Counted from the first letter of the stretch, positions 23,300-35,400 are shown. The stretch is DNA of 64,000 bases from Schizosaccharomyces osmophilus (GCF_027921745.1 NC_079240.1:1109001-1173000), one strand, 5' to 3'. Program-made: numbers and translations. Notes: generated from the letters alone by a model not told the origin.

Positions 23300-23372
23300 C
23301 GGTCAGAGTGGGGCTCGAACCCACGACCTCATGATTAACAGTCATGCGCACTACCAACTGTGCTATCCGACC
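23300..23372 (-). tRNA. tRNA-Asn(GTT)
   Basis: 73 nt. Acceptor GGTCGGA pairs with TCTGACC (one G-T), discriminator G. Loop CTGTTAA gives GTT. Only 6 bp separate it from tRNA-Met upstream, so the pair may be read as one Pol III unit. Confidence 0.96.
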
Positions 23373-23378
23373 TTAAGA

Positions 23379-23459
23379 TGCTTCTGGTGAGGCTCGAACT
23401 CACGACCTTCCCCTTTCATTTTATGAGAGGGACGCTACCACCAACTGAGCTACAGAAGC
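23379..23459 (-). tRNA. tRNA-Met(CAT), elongator, intron-containing
   Basis: 81 nt. Acceptor GCTTCTG pairs with CAGAAGC, discriminator A. Loop CTCATA gives CAT; an AT-rich intron of 6-7 nt follows. T-arm GAGTTCGAGCCTC has the normal TTC start, so it is elongator rather than initiator Met. Confidence 0.94.
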
Positions 23460-24068
23460 TTGGTTAGTGATTAGTATTTACAAATTTATATCATAGCTAA
23501 AGTTTGTATTTTAACGCTCACATTGTAGTGCTTATATAAAAATTTATTCCTAACTATAATGAAGACGGGACGATAAATGAATCCTTTGATTTTTAGTTAT
23601 GCTCGTTTTAATATTAAACTAAAATTAACTGATTAATACCTTTCCAGATGATACAAAGTTTCTACGTACATATATGATTCATAAAAAGTTAGTGTTTAAG
23701 CAATTGTTACTTCCTTGTCTTCATTCATGTTCTACATACACCAGAAAACGACTTAAAAGTAATTGAAACAGCCGAAAATGAAAGACATTATTAAATATAG
23801 AAGCGAAATCAATCTCTGTTTGTATGATAGCACGCTCATTAAAACAAATAAACGCAAAAAGAAATTCTTTAAATTGAGGCTTTAAATTTTGTTTTTGCTG
23901 TATTATTTTTCAGGAATAAAAAGAATAATAAACCATTTTAAGATTATCAGTAGAGCATTATAGTCTACAGTGAAACAGAAACTCTTTTAAGTCTAATGTG
24001 GATGAGGTCTTTTAAATGAGTAACAATATGAATTTCACTACAGTACATTTGAATGTACAAAAATGTTT
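23460..24068. other. Met-Glu spacer, nothing recognised
   Basis: 609 bp of AT-rich DNA without frames or repeats of note. Mirrored at 50483-51091. Confidence 0.6.
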
Positions 24069-24140
24069 TTCCGTTGCGGGGAGTCGAACCCCGGCCGCGT
24101 CGGTGAAAGCGACGAATCCTAGCCGTTGGACCACAACGGA
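24069..24140 (-). tRNA. tRNA-Glu(TTC)
   Basis: 72 nt. Acceptor TCCGTTG pairs with CAACGGA, discriminator A. Loop CTTTCAC gives TTC. This is a different isoacceptor from the Glu(CTC) genes nearer the core. One flank base (24165) differs from the mirror. Confidence 0.96.
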
Positions 24141-25617
24141 TTGCTTGTTGACCAGCAGATAATGTGTTTAACAACTTACTTATAGTCAGATACTAAATCT
24201 ACTTTTTTTATTACTTTCGTTTGCATGTACACCTTACCTATACCTAGGCCAAGCCACACTTATACCTCGCAGCGAAACCACCTCTTCATAATCATTGCAT
24301 TCAGTCAGTCCTTCACAACTGCATACTATACGAATGCTTATTTGAACTCTTAATGATCACTCTCGCTTACCACAATTGTTTCCTTTCCCTTTCCCTGTTC
24401 CTTTTCATTCTAGTTTATTTCAACACTATGAATATTTGTTAGTTTATCGGGTTCGTATTAGTCTTTATTAAATAACCATTCTTTTAACGTTGTATTTCTT
24501 TTTTTTTTCTTATATTCCAGAAGTATCAAATCTTTATTGACATCGTCATCATCATTAGGGCGGCAAATGGCTTTATCATTATATATAAATCGTTTCAACG
24601 TAGCTAGCCACGTACAGAATAGTTATCTTTCCATTGTATTCCCTTTTAATGAATTATTTATTCAGTCTAAGAAGTCAGCAATGAGTGATTATATACCTTG
24701 CTTGCTTCAAACAAATCCTTGTGAAATCTTGTCAACTCAACAAACGATCATACATAAAAAACGGTCTAAACGATCTAATCATATAAGGAAATGCTGAAGG
24801 ATAACGTAAGTTCTTTCTTCTTTCAGTTGCCGGCTTGACAAACAGTACACTCAGTATACATATTCATTACTTGAATTGAATCAACCCGCAAGCCAAGTCG
24901 AGTCATTCACGTATTATCTATAATTTTTTCATATACATTAGTACGAATCCACTATAAGATCTTTCAGTTCTTTAGAGCGTATATAAATTATATACAAAGA
25001 CAGTGGTTGTGAATAAAATTCAACAAGCGAAATCACGTAGATGCCTTTTAAGTTCTTAAAAGTGAATCAGAATGTTGAGCCATTCTTCCCCACTGAACGC
25101 TATTTACCACCAAATAGCGAAAATATTAGAAAAGATGAATTCAGTTACGATAAACGGATGGAGAATATGTTATTCTACTACTTTGCCCTAAGACCGAAAC
25201 GAGGGATGTCTTTAATTCTCATGTCAAAAAGAGTCCCGTTGAAGGGCTATCATTTGAGCCAATTTTATATATATAATAGATTCTTGGCTGTATGATTTGA
25301 TGACTAATGCGTTTCTTTTTTTTTTTTTTTGTCCTTGACCTCACTCAGTTAAACTCAATGCCAAAGTCAAAGCTATTGCCGAAAAAACGGCGAGCAAATG
25401 ATCGAAAATCAACCAAACAAGTAGATTTGCAGGAGCCCAAGTATCATCAATAGTATTTAAATTGATATACATGGTACCTTGAAATTGGTCAGCATTTGGT
25501 TACAGATGATTTTACCTTTCGAGAATGGTTCATTAAATTTAAATACGCTTATTTGCAGCGCTTTAGAATGAAATATTGTATCAATGTATTCGGTAAAAAG
25601 ACGGCAAGAAACATAGA

Positions 25618-25671
25618 TAGAGATAGAGACAGAGACAGAGACAGAGACAGAGACAGAGATAAAGACAGAGC
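25618..25671. repeat. GACAGA microsatellite
   Basis: About eight GACAGA-type units with edge variants; same length in the mirror (about 48880-48933). Confidence 0.9.
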
Positions 25672-27087
25672 CTGATATAATTTCTTAGATACCATCAATA
25701 TTGAATATGACTGAATAATTGCAATCCTTCAACAGAGATTTTCTCTTCGATCTAGTATCGTATATGATATATGATATATGCACACGAAAGAAGTCAGAAA
25801 TAATACGACACGGTTAAGCAATTGACGAATGTTGCTTAAATTCGTAAATGTTTACATAGGAAAGGAGGAAACTGAAACATAGAGCTGCTTGTTATATTAC
25901 AAACCATACAAAGGCCTTCCCTTTACAGTTTACAAAATGAATTCGTTCGTACGATCGCTAGATAGTCGGCATAATAGAGGGAAAACTAAACGAACACAAC
26001 AATACTACAGTACTCAGGTAAAATTCTTAAATAAAACAGAATAAATTGCAGTGATAAACATTAGTCTCACGGAACAGGGTGCTTAGAGAGTGCACGAATT
26101 TAAGGTAGGATGTACGCGAAGCAACCTGAGGACGCTTGTAATGCATGTACTATGGACAAGCGAACAGCTTTCAGTAATTGGATTGTTTTGATAGGTTTGG
26201 ATTCTACTTAAACTGCATAGTCAAGACAAGTATAACAGTTTGAGACAACGTATATTCATATACAGTTGATTATTCAGTATTGAAACCAACCATTACCGTT
26301 TTCATATATATTGTCAGAGCTTCCCCACTTTCTACTTGATTTAGTGATTGGCAAGCGAATTCGTTAGAAGACACGGATTTGACAACGGTAGTTTTGGATT
26401 TCAAAAGACAAAGACGAAGAAGAATGATCAAAATAATTGTGTAGTATTGAAAATTCTTTTGCTAATAAAACGGTATAATGAATGAATGGAAAATCTTGAA
26501 ACCGTAATACAAGAAAGTTACATGTGTTTCTTGGCTAGCCTATCGCTCAAAATCTTGCAACGATCCCCTAGAAGTTCGTGACAATGTTTGGTATGTCAAT
26601 TTTGTCTACTCAAACACAAACACAAATACAAATACAAATACTGGCTAAATATAGATTTCAAAGATGGCTGTACGAACCTGAACCGTAGCGCTTGTTATCG
26701 CAATCTCGTTCACTCATGCAAACCTGTTGATTCTCTATTTGTCATAAACTTTAACGCTAAAGAGTTCGTTTCGTTGATATGAAATTCGATACAGTGGATC
26801 TGCGCAAAGCTACAGCGATGGATACTGGTTTTTAAACCCATTCATATACGCTAAAATTGACTGACATCAGTCAAGCTTTTTAGATTTTGTTGAGGTTTCC
26901 AACTATCCGACAATAACTCCATAGAACATCAACGCTTCAAGCGATAATTTACATCATGAACGATGTATTTTCTCTGTATACATACTGAAGCTCTATAATT
27001 CCTGCTCCCAAACCTCTCGATAATGGTGGAGCACGTCATCCATCTTACATCTTAGCATTGAATATATGCTAAAAAGCTTTTCATTTA

Positions 27088-27115
27088 ATATATATATATA
27101 TATATATATATTATA
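27088..27115. repeat. TA dinucleotide repeat
   Basis: A TA run four bases shorter than its mirror near 47437-47463, matching the 4-nt change in mirrored positions across this interval. Confidence 0.85.
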
Positions 27116-27744
27116 TCTTCTATATAAGGTTCCGGAATAATTTTGCATGAAAAAAGTTCCTACCAAAAACCTCCCGGTCCAAGGAAGAAAAAGTTACTGT
27201 TGAAGAGTAGATTAGAAAGTCTAAAGCTTATAAGATTATGCTCCTATTCGCTGGTTTGCTGGCTAAACTATATGCTTCGGCGTTTTGAGCCTAAGTGAGA
27301 TATTGCACTATACTGAATCTTAATCGATCGTTGCTAAACATTGTTGAAATGTCGTTATTGTTTCTCCTTAGCATGGGAATCTTACCAAGTGCTAAATAAT
27401 GTCTAATTCCAAAAGATACGAAGTGATTGAATAGATTGAAGCAGTTAGTATTCGAGGGATTTTAGTCGAATAGTATTGTGTTACAAGGAACACGTATATT
27501 GTGACAATCCTTTGCTAGAGTATTGTGAAACTAGATGAATGTATGAATCAATGAGTTACCATCTTGACCGGTTTGTATAACCTTTCTGAAATATAGAATA
27601 GTTGCAAAAAAGTACTTTTATAAAAAGCCATTGTGGCACTACAGTTTACACCAAGTAACATACGTTTTTCCAACATTTTCATAGCAAGTGTCTAGTCATA
27701 TCAAACGTCAAAACTCATTGAAAGCTCAATTACATAAATTCTAT

Positions 27745-27897
27745 TGTCATTTTATTTAGCTAATCCGGTCGCAGGATCTGAGAGTACTTGCGTACAAAGG
27801 TAAGGTAGACTCCAAATTTACTAAAAATAGCTTATTCAAATTATAAATTATTACGCTCGGTCATACGTTGAGACTCCGTAAAACTTAACTGTGACAT
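27745..27897 (+). mobile_element. LTR-like fragment (left)
   Basis: Matches the middle and 3' parts of the remnant at 3209-3534: a TTTAGCTAATCCGGTC stretch, then GTAAAACTTAACTGTGACA near the end. It lacks the TATA and hairpin part. Partner at 46650-46802. Confidence 0.38.
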
Positions 27898-28541
27898 TGT
27901 CCTCATAGATCTCAGTAATACTGTATTTTATAAGGCTACACTATTAAAAAACAAGTAGATTAAATTTAATTGTTATTCTATGAAAATATACAACCGAATT
28001 AGCCAATAAGGTCAACAACAGGAACGTTATAGACGGCATTGTGTAGCAATATAGTAAGAAACCTTGTTAGTGCGATTAACACAATGTTTTATGATGCTTC
28101 TCATTGCGGTTAGATTTAGTTAAGATAAACTTGAAACTGCTTCTACTAATTTCATTGTTCAAAATCCATTTAGAGAAAACACGATACTTATGTATTGCTA
28201 ACCTGGGATTGAAGCATTTACAACAAATGGATCTTCAATAACTGGTTACGAAGAAATATATAGAAGTTATTAGTGAACAAATCCCAAAATAATGAAGTCT
28301 TATCAAGCATTTTGTTTGCGTCTGTGTTACTCAAAAAAGAAGTAAACAGAATTTTATCGAAAGACAAGCAAATCTTTGAACTCAAGAATGAGACTATTCA
28401 TAACAATGGTACGCCAGCAATAAAATTGCAGAACAGTTTTGCTAATGCTAAACTATATCTATTGCTATCAAAGTTTCCTTCGACTAGGTTAACGATGCTT
28501 AGTACGCCATATAAAGCAGTCATTTGACGTAAGAAGCACGT

Positions 28542-28712
28542 AGACGAGCGTTCTTCTCACAACAGTACATAACTACCTTATTTCGATTCACATAAGGAAG
28601 CGAGGAAGAAGGAAGCTAAATTATGGTATTGATTCTTTTTCCAATCTTCGTTTCAACTCCCTGTGATTGACATCTTCCGTTCCCATTAATCGCCTTTCGT
28701 ACAAGTCTGCTA
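28542..28712 (+). repeat. 171-bp dispersed repeat, copy 2
   Basis: Same element as 19624-19794, here directly outside the inner Asp-Val unit. Flanks differ completely from copy 1, so the edges are sharp. Confidence 0.92.
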
Positions 28713-29244
28713 CAGCCATGAAAAGTTAATCGCTCCGGTGGCTTTGTGTCTAATGAATTAATACTTCCCAAGCCCAAACACATTCAATGATGAAGTGATA
28801 TATTGCATTGCATTGCATTGTATTCCAAATTAAGATTATTTCTACTATTTCGGTGCACTTGGGATTTGTTTTGACATATTGAATTTATTGTACTATTCGT
28901 TCTCGTTAACATATAATATATTCCTTTTGTGAATATTTAAAAGAGAATACGGAAGATGGAACGCTGAACATTGAACATTGGAACCATAAGCAGACAGTAG
29001 ATTCGTCAGTCTTATCCAGTGGTTCCGAATGTGAAACGTGGAATATTTCCTGTAATAAAGCAAGGCTTGGATTGACCTATTTCTTCTGGGTACATTGGAA
29101 ATCATTAGAAGCATGAAAGGAAGGGACATCTCATCAAAGCCTTATTATAGCTCATACATCATGCATTAAGTGAATTAGAATGAAAGCTTGCTAACATATA
29201 AATTTGGATATAGTAACCGCAATTATAGCCTGTATACACATGAT

Positions 29245-29315
29245 TCTTCCTTAGTATAGGGGTAGTACACCAGCCTGTCACGCTGGCAGCCCGGGTTCGA
29301 ATCCCGGAGGGAGAG
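29245..29315 (+). tRNA. tRNA-Asp(GTC)
   Basis: 71 nt, identical body to 14801; faces tRNA-Val. First tRNA of the seven-gene cluster next to the core. Confidence 0.96.
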
Positions 29316-29685
29316 TGATTCTTTTTTTGTGTGGTTTTTTATTTTTTATTTTTTTTTCGTTTTTTCGTTTTTTCCTCATACTTGGGTTCTTCCTTGCATT
29401 TGAGAACGCCATTCGATTTTGCGTTTCTAATACTGTTTTGTACATGGCTTTCTTCATATTTGGCTGTTCACTCAGAGTCATATTCATTAAGTGCAAGTAG
29501 ATGATGATGATGCATGCTATCAGGTGAAATGAGACAAAAAATTGCTAGTAAACTGACACTAAGCAAACTAAATGAAACCATCAACAATGAATAGGATAAT
29601 AGCATAGATGTAGAAAAAAAAATAAACATTCATCATCCATTGGATGGTTCTAAAAAAAAAGAAAAGTTGAAAAAAGTGAAGGCTA

Positions 29686-29768
29686 TGACCGTGCCAAGAC
29701 TCGAACTTGGGACCGTCTGCGAACATTGAATGTTAAGCAGAAATTATAACCATCTAAACCACACGGCC
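29686..29768 (-). tRNA. tRNA-Val(AAC), intron-containing
   Basis: 83 nt including the 9-nt intron; body identical to the outer copy at 14348. Confidence 0.94.
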
Positions 29769-29793
29769 TTCGTTGATGGCTTTCATTGTTTGC

Positions 29794-30099
29794 AAAAATA
29801 ATTACTTATTACAATCGTTGCCGTTAAACGGACGGTGTGGCACCATTTATATACTTCCTTTTCGTCTCTTTGGGATTTTACATGAATAAATGATGATAAC
29901 AATATTTATGCAAGTACCAGAATTGAATATGTAAACTGTTGAATGTGTTAATCGAACTATACTGTGAATACCTTAAGGGTTAAAGAGAAAGCAATCATCG
30001 GTTGTTTACGGGCAACATACATGTTTGCCCTATTTGTGCATAAATCAAAGTTTTGTAAATAAGGAATAAAAATGTAAAATTAAGTTATTAGAACAATAT
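29794..30099. other. Val-Ala spacer, nothing recognised
   Basis: 306 bp without repeats or frames of note. Mirrored at 44448-44754. Confidence 0.6.
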
Positions 30100-30173
30100 G
30101 GGCATGTGGTGTAGATGGTTATCACGCTTCCTTAGCATGGAAGAGGTCCCAGATTCGAGTTCTGGCTTGTCCA
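30100..30173 (+). tRNA. tRNA-Ala(AGC)
   Basis: 74 nt, identical to 20284, the same acceptor mismatch included. Start of the second Ala-Ile-Arg group. Confidence 0.95.
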
Positions 30174-30455
30174 AGTTTTTCTTTTTTTTCTTTTTTTTCC
30201 GTTTTGTCGTTATTTCATTGTTTCACTATTTTGCTTTTTTTTGCTCTTGTTCCAGTGTTACAATTTTGGTTTGTTTGTTATAAATTTTATATATTGCGTT
30301 CACTGGGTTTATCATACAGGGTGTTTTACACTATGTTGGCACTATGCAATAAAAAGACATTGCTTCAACAAAAGATCAACAAATAATTCAATCAAAGAGC
30401 AAATGAAATGGATTTTAAAAAAAATAAATAAAAAATAAAAAAATAAAAAAATTAA

Positions 30456-30529
30456 TGGTCACAGCCAGGCTCGAACTGGCGACATTCGACTTATTAGATC
30501 GACATGATAACCAACTACATCATGCGACC
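30456..30529 (-). tRNA. tRNA-Ile(AAT)
   Basis: 74 nt, identical to 20640; converges with tRNA-Ala. Confidence 0.96.
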
Positions 30530-31009
30530 ACTTGTTGGAGACGGACGTCTTTGGCTTAATTTTATGAAGTCACGCTTTTACTAATTTCTTTCCTTCGTCC
30601 TTACTTTTTTATACGTATTCGATATCGATTTATATGCATGCTTGTCAACAAAGCGAAAGAAAAAGAATAAACCGAAATATTCTGCGTATTAGTTTATGAA
30701 TCTTGTCATAAAAAAACGAACTTTAAATTCAATAGTAGCAACTGCAAACAACACATCCGTCGAACCGAAAACAAACAGTCATGAAAAATAAGTTAGTATA
30801 GTTAACTTTATTTTTAAAAGGGACCACTCTTTCTAAATTTTAACAGAAAAAACCAAAAAAAAAGAACCGCAATAAAATAAAACACTGTTGGTACATAAAA
30901 ATCGACAGCACAAAAGAAGAAAAGTGTTAGCTAACGTAACCATAACATTTCACACGAAATTACATTAAACGCCGTACAAAATATTTGAAAAATGTAGTTA
31001 CTTAAGCAA
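30530..31009. other. Ile-Arg spacer, inner version
   Basis: 480 bp, diverged relative of 20714-21280. No gene. Mirrored at 43538-44017. Confidence 0.65.
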
Positions 31010-31082
31010 GGCCTCGTGGCCCAATGGTCAAGGCGCCTGACTACGGATCAGGAGATTCCAGGTTCGACTCCTGGCGGGGTCA
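31010..31082 (+). tRNA. tRNA-Arg(ACG)
   Basis: 73 nt. Its downstream 100 bp resemble those of the Arg gene at 8809, linking this cluster to the outer barrier cluster. Confidence 0.96.
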
Positions 31083-31630
31083 ATTTATTTTTTCATTTTT
31101 TTTCTCTCTAAATTTTTTGCTTTTCTTTTTATATCCATCTACGGCCTTAAAAATGTCTCCACTTTGCTTTTCCTAAATATCATCTTGAACAGCTTTTTAT
31201 TTACTACTCTATGTCACAACTCATATACGATATTACTAATATTTTAATATATTATTATCGTATGGCAATAAGGATTCATGAATGTAATGAATAAACAAAG
31301 AAACTATTTAGACAAATGAAATAGGTTTAGACAAAGACTTTGTTACAAATTATATAAATGCGCAAATTACCTGGCAAATCTTCAGATTGGAAGATTTGAC
31401 TGATCTAGCTAAATAAATCGTTCATACAACTTACTTAGTGAATCAAATCCCTGGAAGCTATTGCTATTTTTCTAATAGAATAAAAGCATCCAATTTAAAA
31501 GTCAAACATACAATTTAATGAATTGTTATTACATACATCTTTTCCACTGAATACTTATTCTCATAACAAGTGAGATTCAACCTGTGACAATTGCAAGCTA
31601 TGATTTGAGAAATAGAAATAAAAAAAGGAA
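31083..31630. other. Arg-Lys spacer with LTR-like fragment
   Basis: 548 bp, mirrored at 42917-43464. Apart from the Arg-flank similarity and the LTR-like piece at 31351-31420, nothing is recognised. Confidence 0.6.
31351..31420 (+). mobile_element. LTR-like promoter fragment (left)
   Basis: TATATAAAT followed about 24 nt on by the hairpin AAATCTTC-N6-GAAGATTT and then GACTGATCTAGCTAAATAAA. The stem end pair is A-T where the 3209 copy has G-C, so the pairing is kept. Partner at 43127-43196. Confidence 0.4.
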
Positions 31631-31714
31631 CTCCCAAGGCGAGACTCGAACTCGCAACCTTCTGATGACCTTTCATAAGAGTCAGACGCTCTAAACCGAT
31701 TGAGCTACCCGGGA
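31631..31714 (-). tRNA. tRNA-Lys(CTT), intron-containing
   Basis: 84 nt with the 9-nt intron, identical to 8536. Lies 91 bp from tRNA-Glu in the same direction. Confidence 0.96.
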
Positions 31715-31805
31715 CTTGTTGTAGTAATAAAATACATTAAATATATGACCCATTTAAAAAGAAGCGATGAATTTACATTTAATGTACGTTGCAAAAAGCA
31801 AGATT

Positions 31806-31877
31806 TTCCGTCAGGGGGAATCGAACCCCCGCCGCATCGGTGAGAGCGATGAATCCTAGCCACTGGACCATGACGGA
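31806..31877 (-). tRNA. tRNA-Glu(CTC)
   Basis: 72 nt, identical to 7076. It is the last tRNA before the core, 541 bp from the core edge, and is transcribed away from it. Confidence 0.96.
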
Positions 31878-32154
31878 TCTGTGGTGTTTTATGCGTTTTA
31901 AGTTTTACTATCACTTCCCAAATTTCTGTATTTGCCTCAATTTGAGAAACAATGAATTACTTTGGTTTAATTATGTACATTTCAAACGTGGCATTACGGC
32001 AATCTTTTTCACAATACAAAACTCAATAAAGAAATTAAATGACTATATATTTTTTATCGTATTATACCTATAAAACCTTTTAGTTTTTACCGTAAATGAA
32101 CCTCCAATTCAAATTTGGTAGAACTGGCCTAAGCAGTAACTTCTACTTTAAAGC

Positions 32155-32186
<32 letters not shown>

Positions 32187-32418
32187 TTTATACATATAAA
32201 GTTGCGAGTATTCCTGCTTTGCTTATTATATCCACAAAAAACTATTTATGAAGCCAGAATCAAACAACAAAAAGCGATCAGTGAGTATAAGCAGTCGACG
32301 AAATTCCGATCCATCCAGCTGGCCTTAGTAATAGGTACAACAAAACCTGTTCAGTTCAATTCTAGAATTCATGTAAAATTCATTAAAATACTTCTCTTGC
32401 GCCTTAGTACGTCTGCTT
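31878..32418. other. Innermost arm segment next to the core
   Basis: 541 bp between the last tRNA and the single-copy core, containing the T/A run palindrome. An 83-codon frame crosses the arm/core join and is not credible. Mirrored at 42129-42669. Confidence 0.6.
32155..32189. repeat. T-run / A-run palindrome (left core edge)
   Basis: About 10 T followed by 20 A and 5 T, able to fold on itself. It is present in both arms about 230 bp from the core. Confidence 0.9.
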
Positions 32419-35400
32419 GTTTTGTAACGATACTTGATGCATTAATGGAGTAACCATTTGATGAATCGTGTCAATGAAATAATGCGTAATTTTTGAAAAA
32501 TGTTAGTACTAACAGCTTGCTTTACCAAGAAAATTATTTAAAATATTATATGAATAGTGGTTGTTTTTTATTTCTCGAAAGTTGGTTAGGAGTTTGTGTT
32601 GAAGGCCCAGTGATATTATTATGAGGGCTTAATAAAGCTGTCAATGAGCGTTATTCTGTGATCTGTATACATCGTCTTATTCGTAATTATTTCAAGTTGA
32701 AATTCAAATAGGCAGCTTCTAAATTCAACAGTATACGAAATCGAGCTGAAAATAGATTGATAATGCAAGTCGTATTCTGCAAAAACAATGGCTGCCTTCG
32801 TTATTTCGGATTGAAAGTTCGGATAGAAAGGAAAAAGCAAAATGAAAAAAGCTACAATACTGGTAATAGTTCCTTCTATCTAATTCATCCAAACATAGTA
32901 AATAACTCATTACCTCTGTAATATAAGTACCTTTAGTTCGTAAAACAACTGAGGAACTTAAGGAAGTTGGGAAGACAATGCAAGCTGACTCTTGAAATAA
33001 AAGACCATTCAAATAAATGTGTTTACTTTTCGAGATACTAGAATCGAGAAACCTTAGAGCAATTTATAAATTCACGTCTGTTAACATCTGCAAAATTGAA
33101 ATGAAATCAAGATTATCTCAGTTGTGCTTGGAATGAATGGTTTGAGACTATTGAATTACAGAGCTTTCTTTCCATAAGAGCAGATTCTTTTAGTTAGGGC
33201 TTTATGCTGGCAAAAAGCAAGTACATTCGATTACAAGATTTTTCCAGTCACGGTTAATTAACTACGAGTATAAATTGTATTTAAGCATAATGAGGAAAAA
33301 AGTGTTCTTTTGTCTACTTAATTTAAGTTTAAAATCTAGGATATCACAAACTCAAGGCTTATCCAAATAATAATAAAAAGCAAACCTCATTGACAGCTAT
33401 AACACCCGCAATCAGTGATTGTAAGCTTGATAAAGACATATTAATTGTCTTGTTACAAACAATATGCGAATTGTAAAAAATATAAACGGCTCAAATCAAC
33501 TTACCGTACAATCGAAAGATTCACCTACTCTCAAAGCTTTCGGTTTATTGAATGATAGCTCCGCTTTTTCTACGATTGCCAATAATCGTGAATAAGATTT
33601 GCATGAAGAACATAATCGAATATTATGAATACTAAATTGAAAAACCCTAGCAGAGAGTAAGTTTTGTGCATATCCGTTTCACTTAAAACACTTCGAGACA
33701 AACAATTTGAAAAGGCACTTCAAATTTACTGAAGCAGTGAACTCACAGAAATCGAAAATAGTATTGATTAAAATAAGTGTTGTACGTAGCTACCGCTATA
33801 AATACGAAAAAGGTCGTACTTCACTAAAAGTTTGGCATATTGTACCATATCTACTACTATCCTTTATTAATCACTTAAGCTCAACATTGGAATAATTATC
33901 TCTTTCTTTGCACTAGTGAGATTGAAACTTTTTGTGCGTGACCAGCGCCGAGATTGCATTGCCTCCAAGGCTTTTTGATAAAAAAAAAAATAAATAAATA
34001 AAACAACGCTTTCAATAAATGAAAGCTGCAAAAGTCGTTGCTAGGCTTCTTCTGAAGAATAGAATAAACTTCCTCAATTTTTACCAGCAGCTGTGTAGGT
34101 TTCATTAACAATGCAAACCTTACTCTCAAATGGGGTTCATTAAGGACTCAGGTAGTTTGAAAAATCTACTTTAATTATATTGTTTAGTTAATTACTTCCA
34201 GGTACTAGGCACTCGTTCGTACTTGATGATCCTCTTTTCCCTCGGTATTTAAGTACCAGCTATATACCTGACCTAATCGGCGCCAAGTAGGCCCAATTGA
34301 CATTAACGACTGCTTTAAATTTGGTACATAGGAAGGATGAACTACATAAGCTTATAAATTAGAGTTTGCAAAAGAATAGCTTTACCTTATTTCCTGGCTA
34401 TAGAGTGAGTAACAGCAGCTTGCCTAATGTTTAGATTAGAATGCTCTTCTTCGACTAGTCTTGCTATTGAGCGTTATCCAGTTAAAGCGAGACGACTATG
34501 GATGTAACCCATATAGAAGTAATATAGGACTTCGGGTAATTTTTTCTAATTTTTTTAATCAACACGGTAGCTTGCGTGCCTTGAACTTGAAGGCCAACAA
34601 TCACTGAAAGCTACTGATAGTTATCATCAGTTATTGTACACCTCTATATCATTGAGTTAATATATGAAGTCTTAGGAGATTAATAAAAAGCTGGTAGTTA
34701 CGTTATTCCCCTTCGAGGCACAATGTCAAATAAAATTAATTTATAACATTAAATCATTAAATCATAGAATAGTGTAACTTCTAAAAATCCTTTTAATGAT
34801 ATATAACATTTTTTATAATGGTTGAGGGAATACATATGTATATATCTATATATACCTACTAATAATGGTAATAATGAGTACCATGAACTGTAGCTTCTAA
34901 AGTCTCATCTCTTCCTTCGCGAGGGTTTCCACATGCGGGGCGAAATAAAATAAAGCTAATATTCTGATATCAAAAAGCCCTTCATGAAATCGGTTTCTAT
35001 CGTTTCATCTGGGAGCCTATTGAAAAAGTGTTGATCAGAGATTCTTCATTTACAGGGCAAAGAACAATTGAAAAGGAATGGATTAAATAAACATTGGCAA
35101 AGGCTATACCATAAGAAAAGCAAATTGGCTGAAGAAGTAGTAGAATAAACGTCTTGTCGCAAGGCGGAAACTATAGGATATAAATAATGAATTCTTGTAG
35201 GCCTGATCATATGAGTCAATTCAATCGAAAGCATCCCATCATTTGAGATGAATGTCTTCCCAATGAAGAGCTTAAAAAACATTTCTACTGTACTCATCAC
35301 GTATTACAAGTTTCGCACTACTATACGACATTAAATTGCTTAGCTATGTTACAGCCGAACAGCAAAGAAAACTGTTCAAGTATTTGCACATCACATCACG

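Larger units (their letters stand above)
24141..28541. other. 4.4 kb inner arm segment without genes
   Basis: Mirrored at 46006-50410. It holds a GACAGA microsatellite (25618-25671), a TA run (about 27090-27113) and an LTR-like piece (27745-27897). Frames of 84-86 codons (24537, 25041, 28273) have no recognised domain. They persist in both arms only because the DNA is copied. No tRNA is seen. Confidence 0.6.
28784..29793. repeat. Asp-Val tRNA-associated repeat, copy 2 (inner left)
   Basis: Inverted copy of 14324-15332, with Asp first and Val second. The GCAAT tract has one base different from the outer copy. Confidence 0.9.
30100..30529. repeat. Ala-Ile block, copy 2
   Basis: 430 bp, in direct orientation to 20284-20713 and without a visible difference. 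Confidence 0.93.
10733..32418 (+). repeat. Left centromere arm (21.7 kb inverted repeat)
   Basis: 21,686 bp, matched in inverted orientation by 42129-63820. The outer join is at GATGAAGGAAGATG and the inner join at GTACGTCTGCTT. Positions of mirrored genes sum to a near-constant value (74538 outside 14.5 kb, 74551 from 14.8 to about 27 kb, 74547 inside), so only three net length changes separate the arms: 15, 13 and 4 nt. The arm holds one 5S and 15 tRNA genes and no believable protein gene. It would correspond to the imr plus otr parts of an S. pombe-type centromere (inference). Confidence 0.95.

Noticed and set aside
25041-25295. 84-codon frame with balanced composition (mirror 49256-49510)
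   Set aside because: No family recognised and no sign of selection; kept only as a note in the segment entry.
25618-25671. Possible CRISPR-like or satellite array
   Set aside because: It is a simple hexanucleotide microsatellite without spacers.
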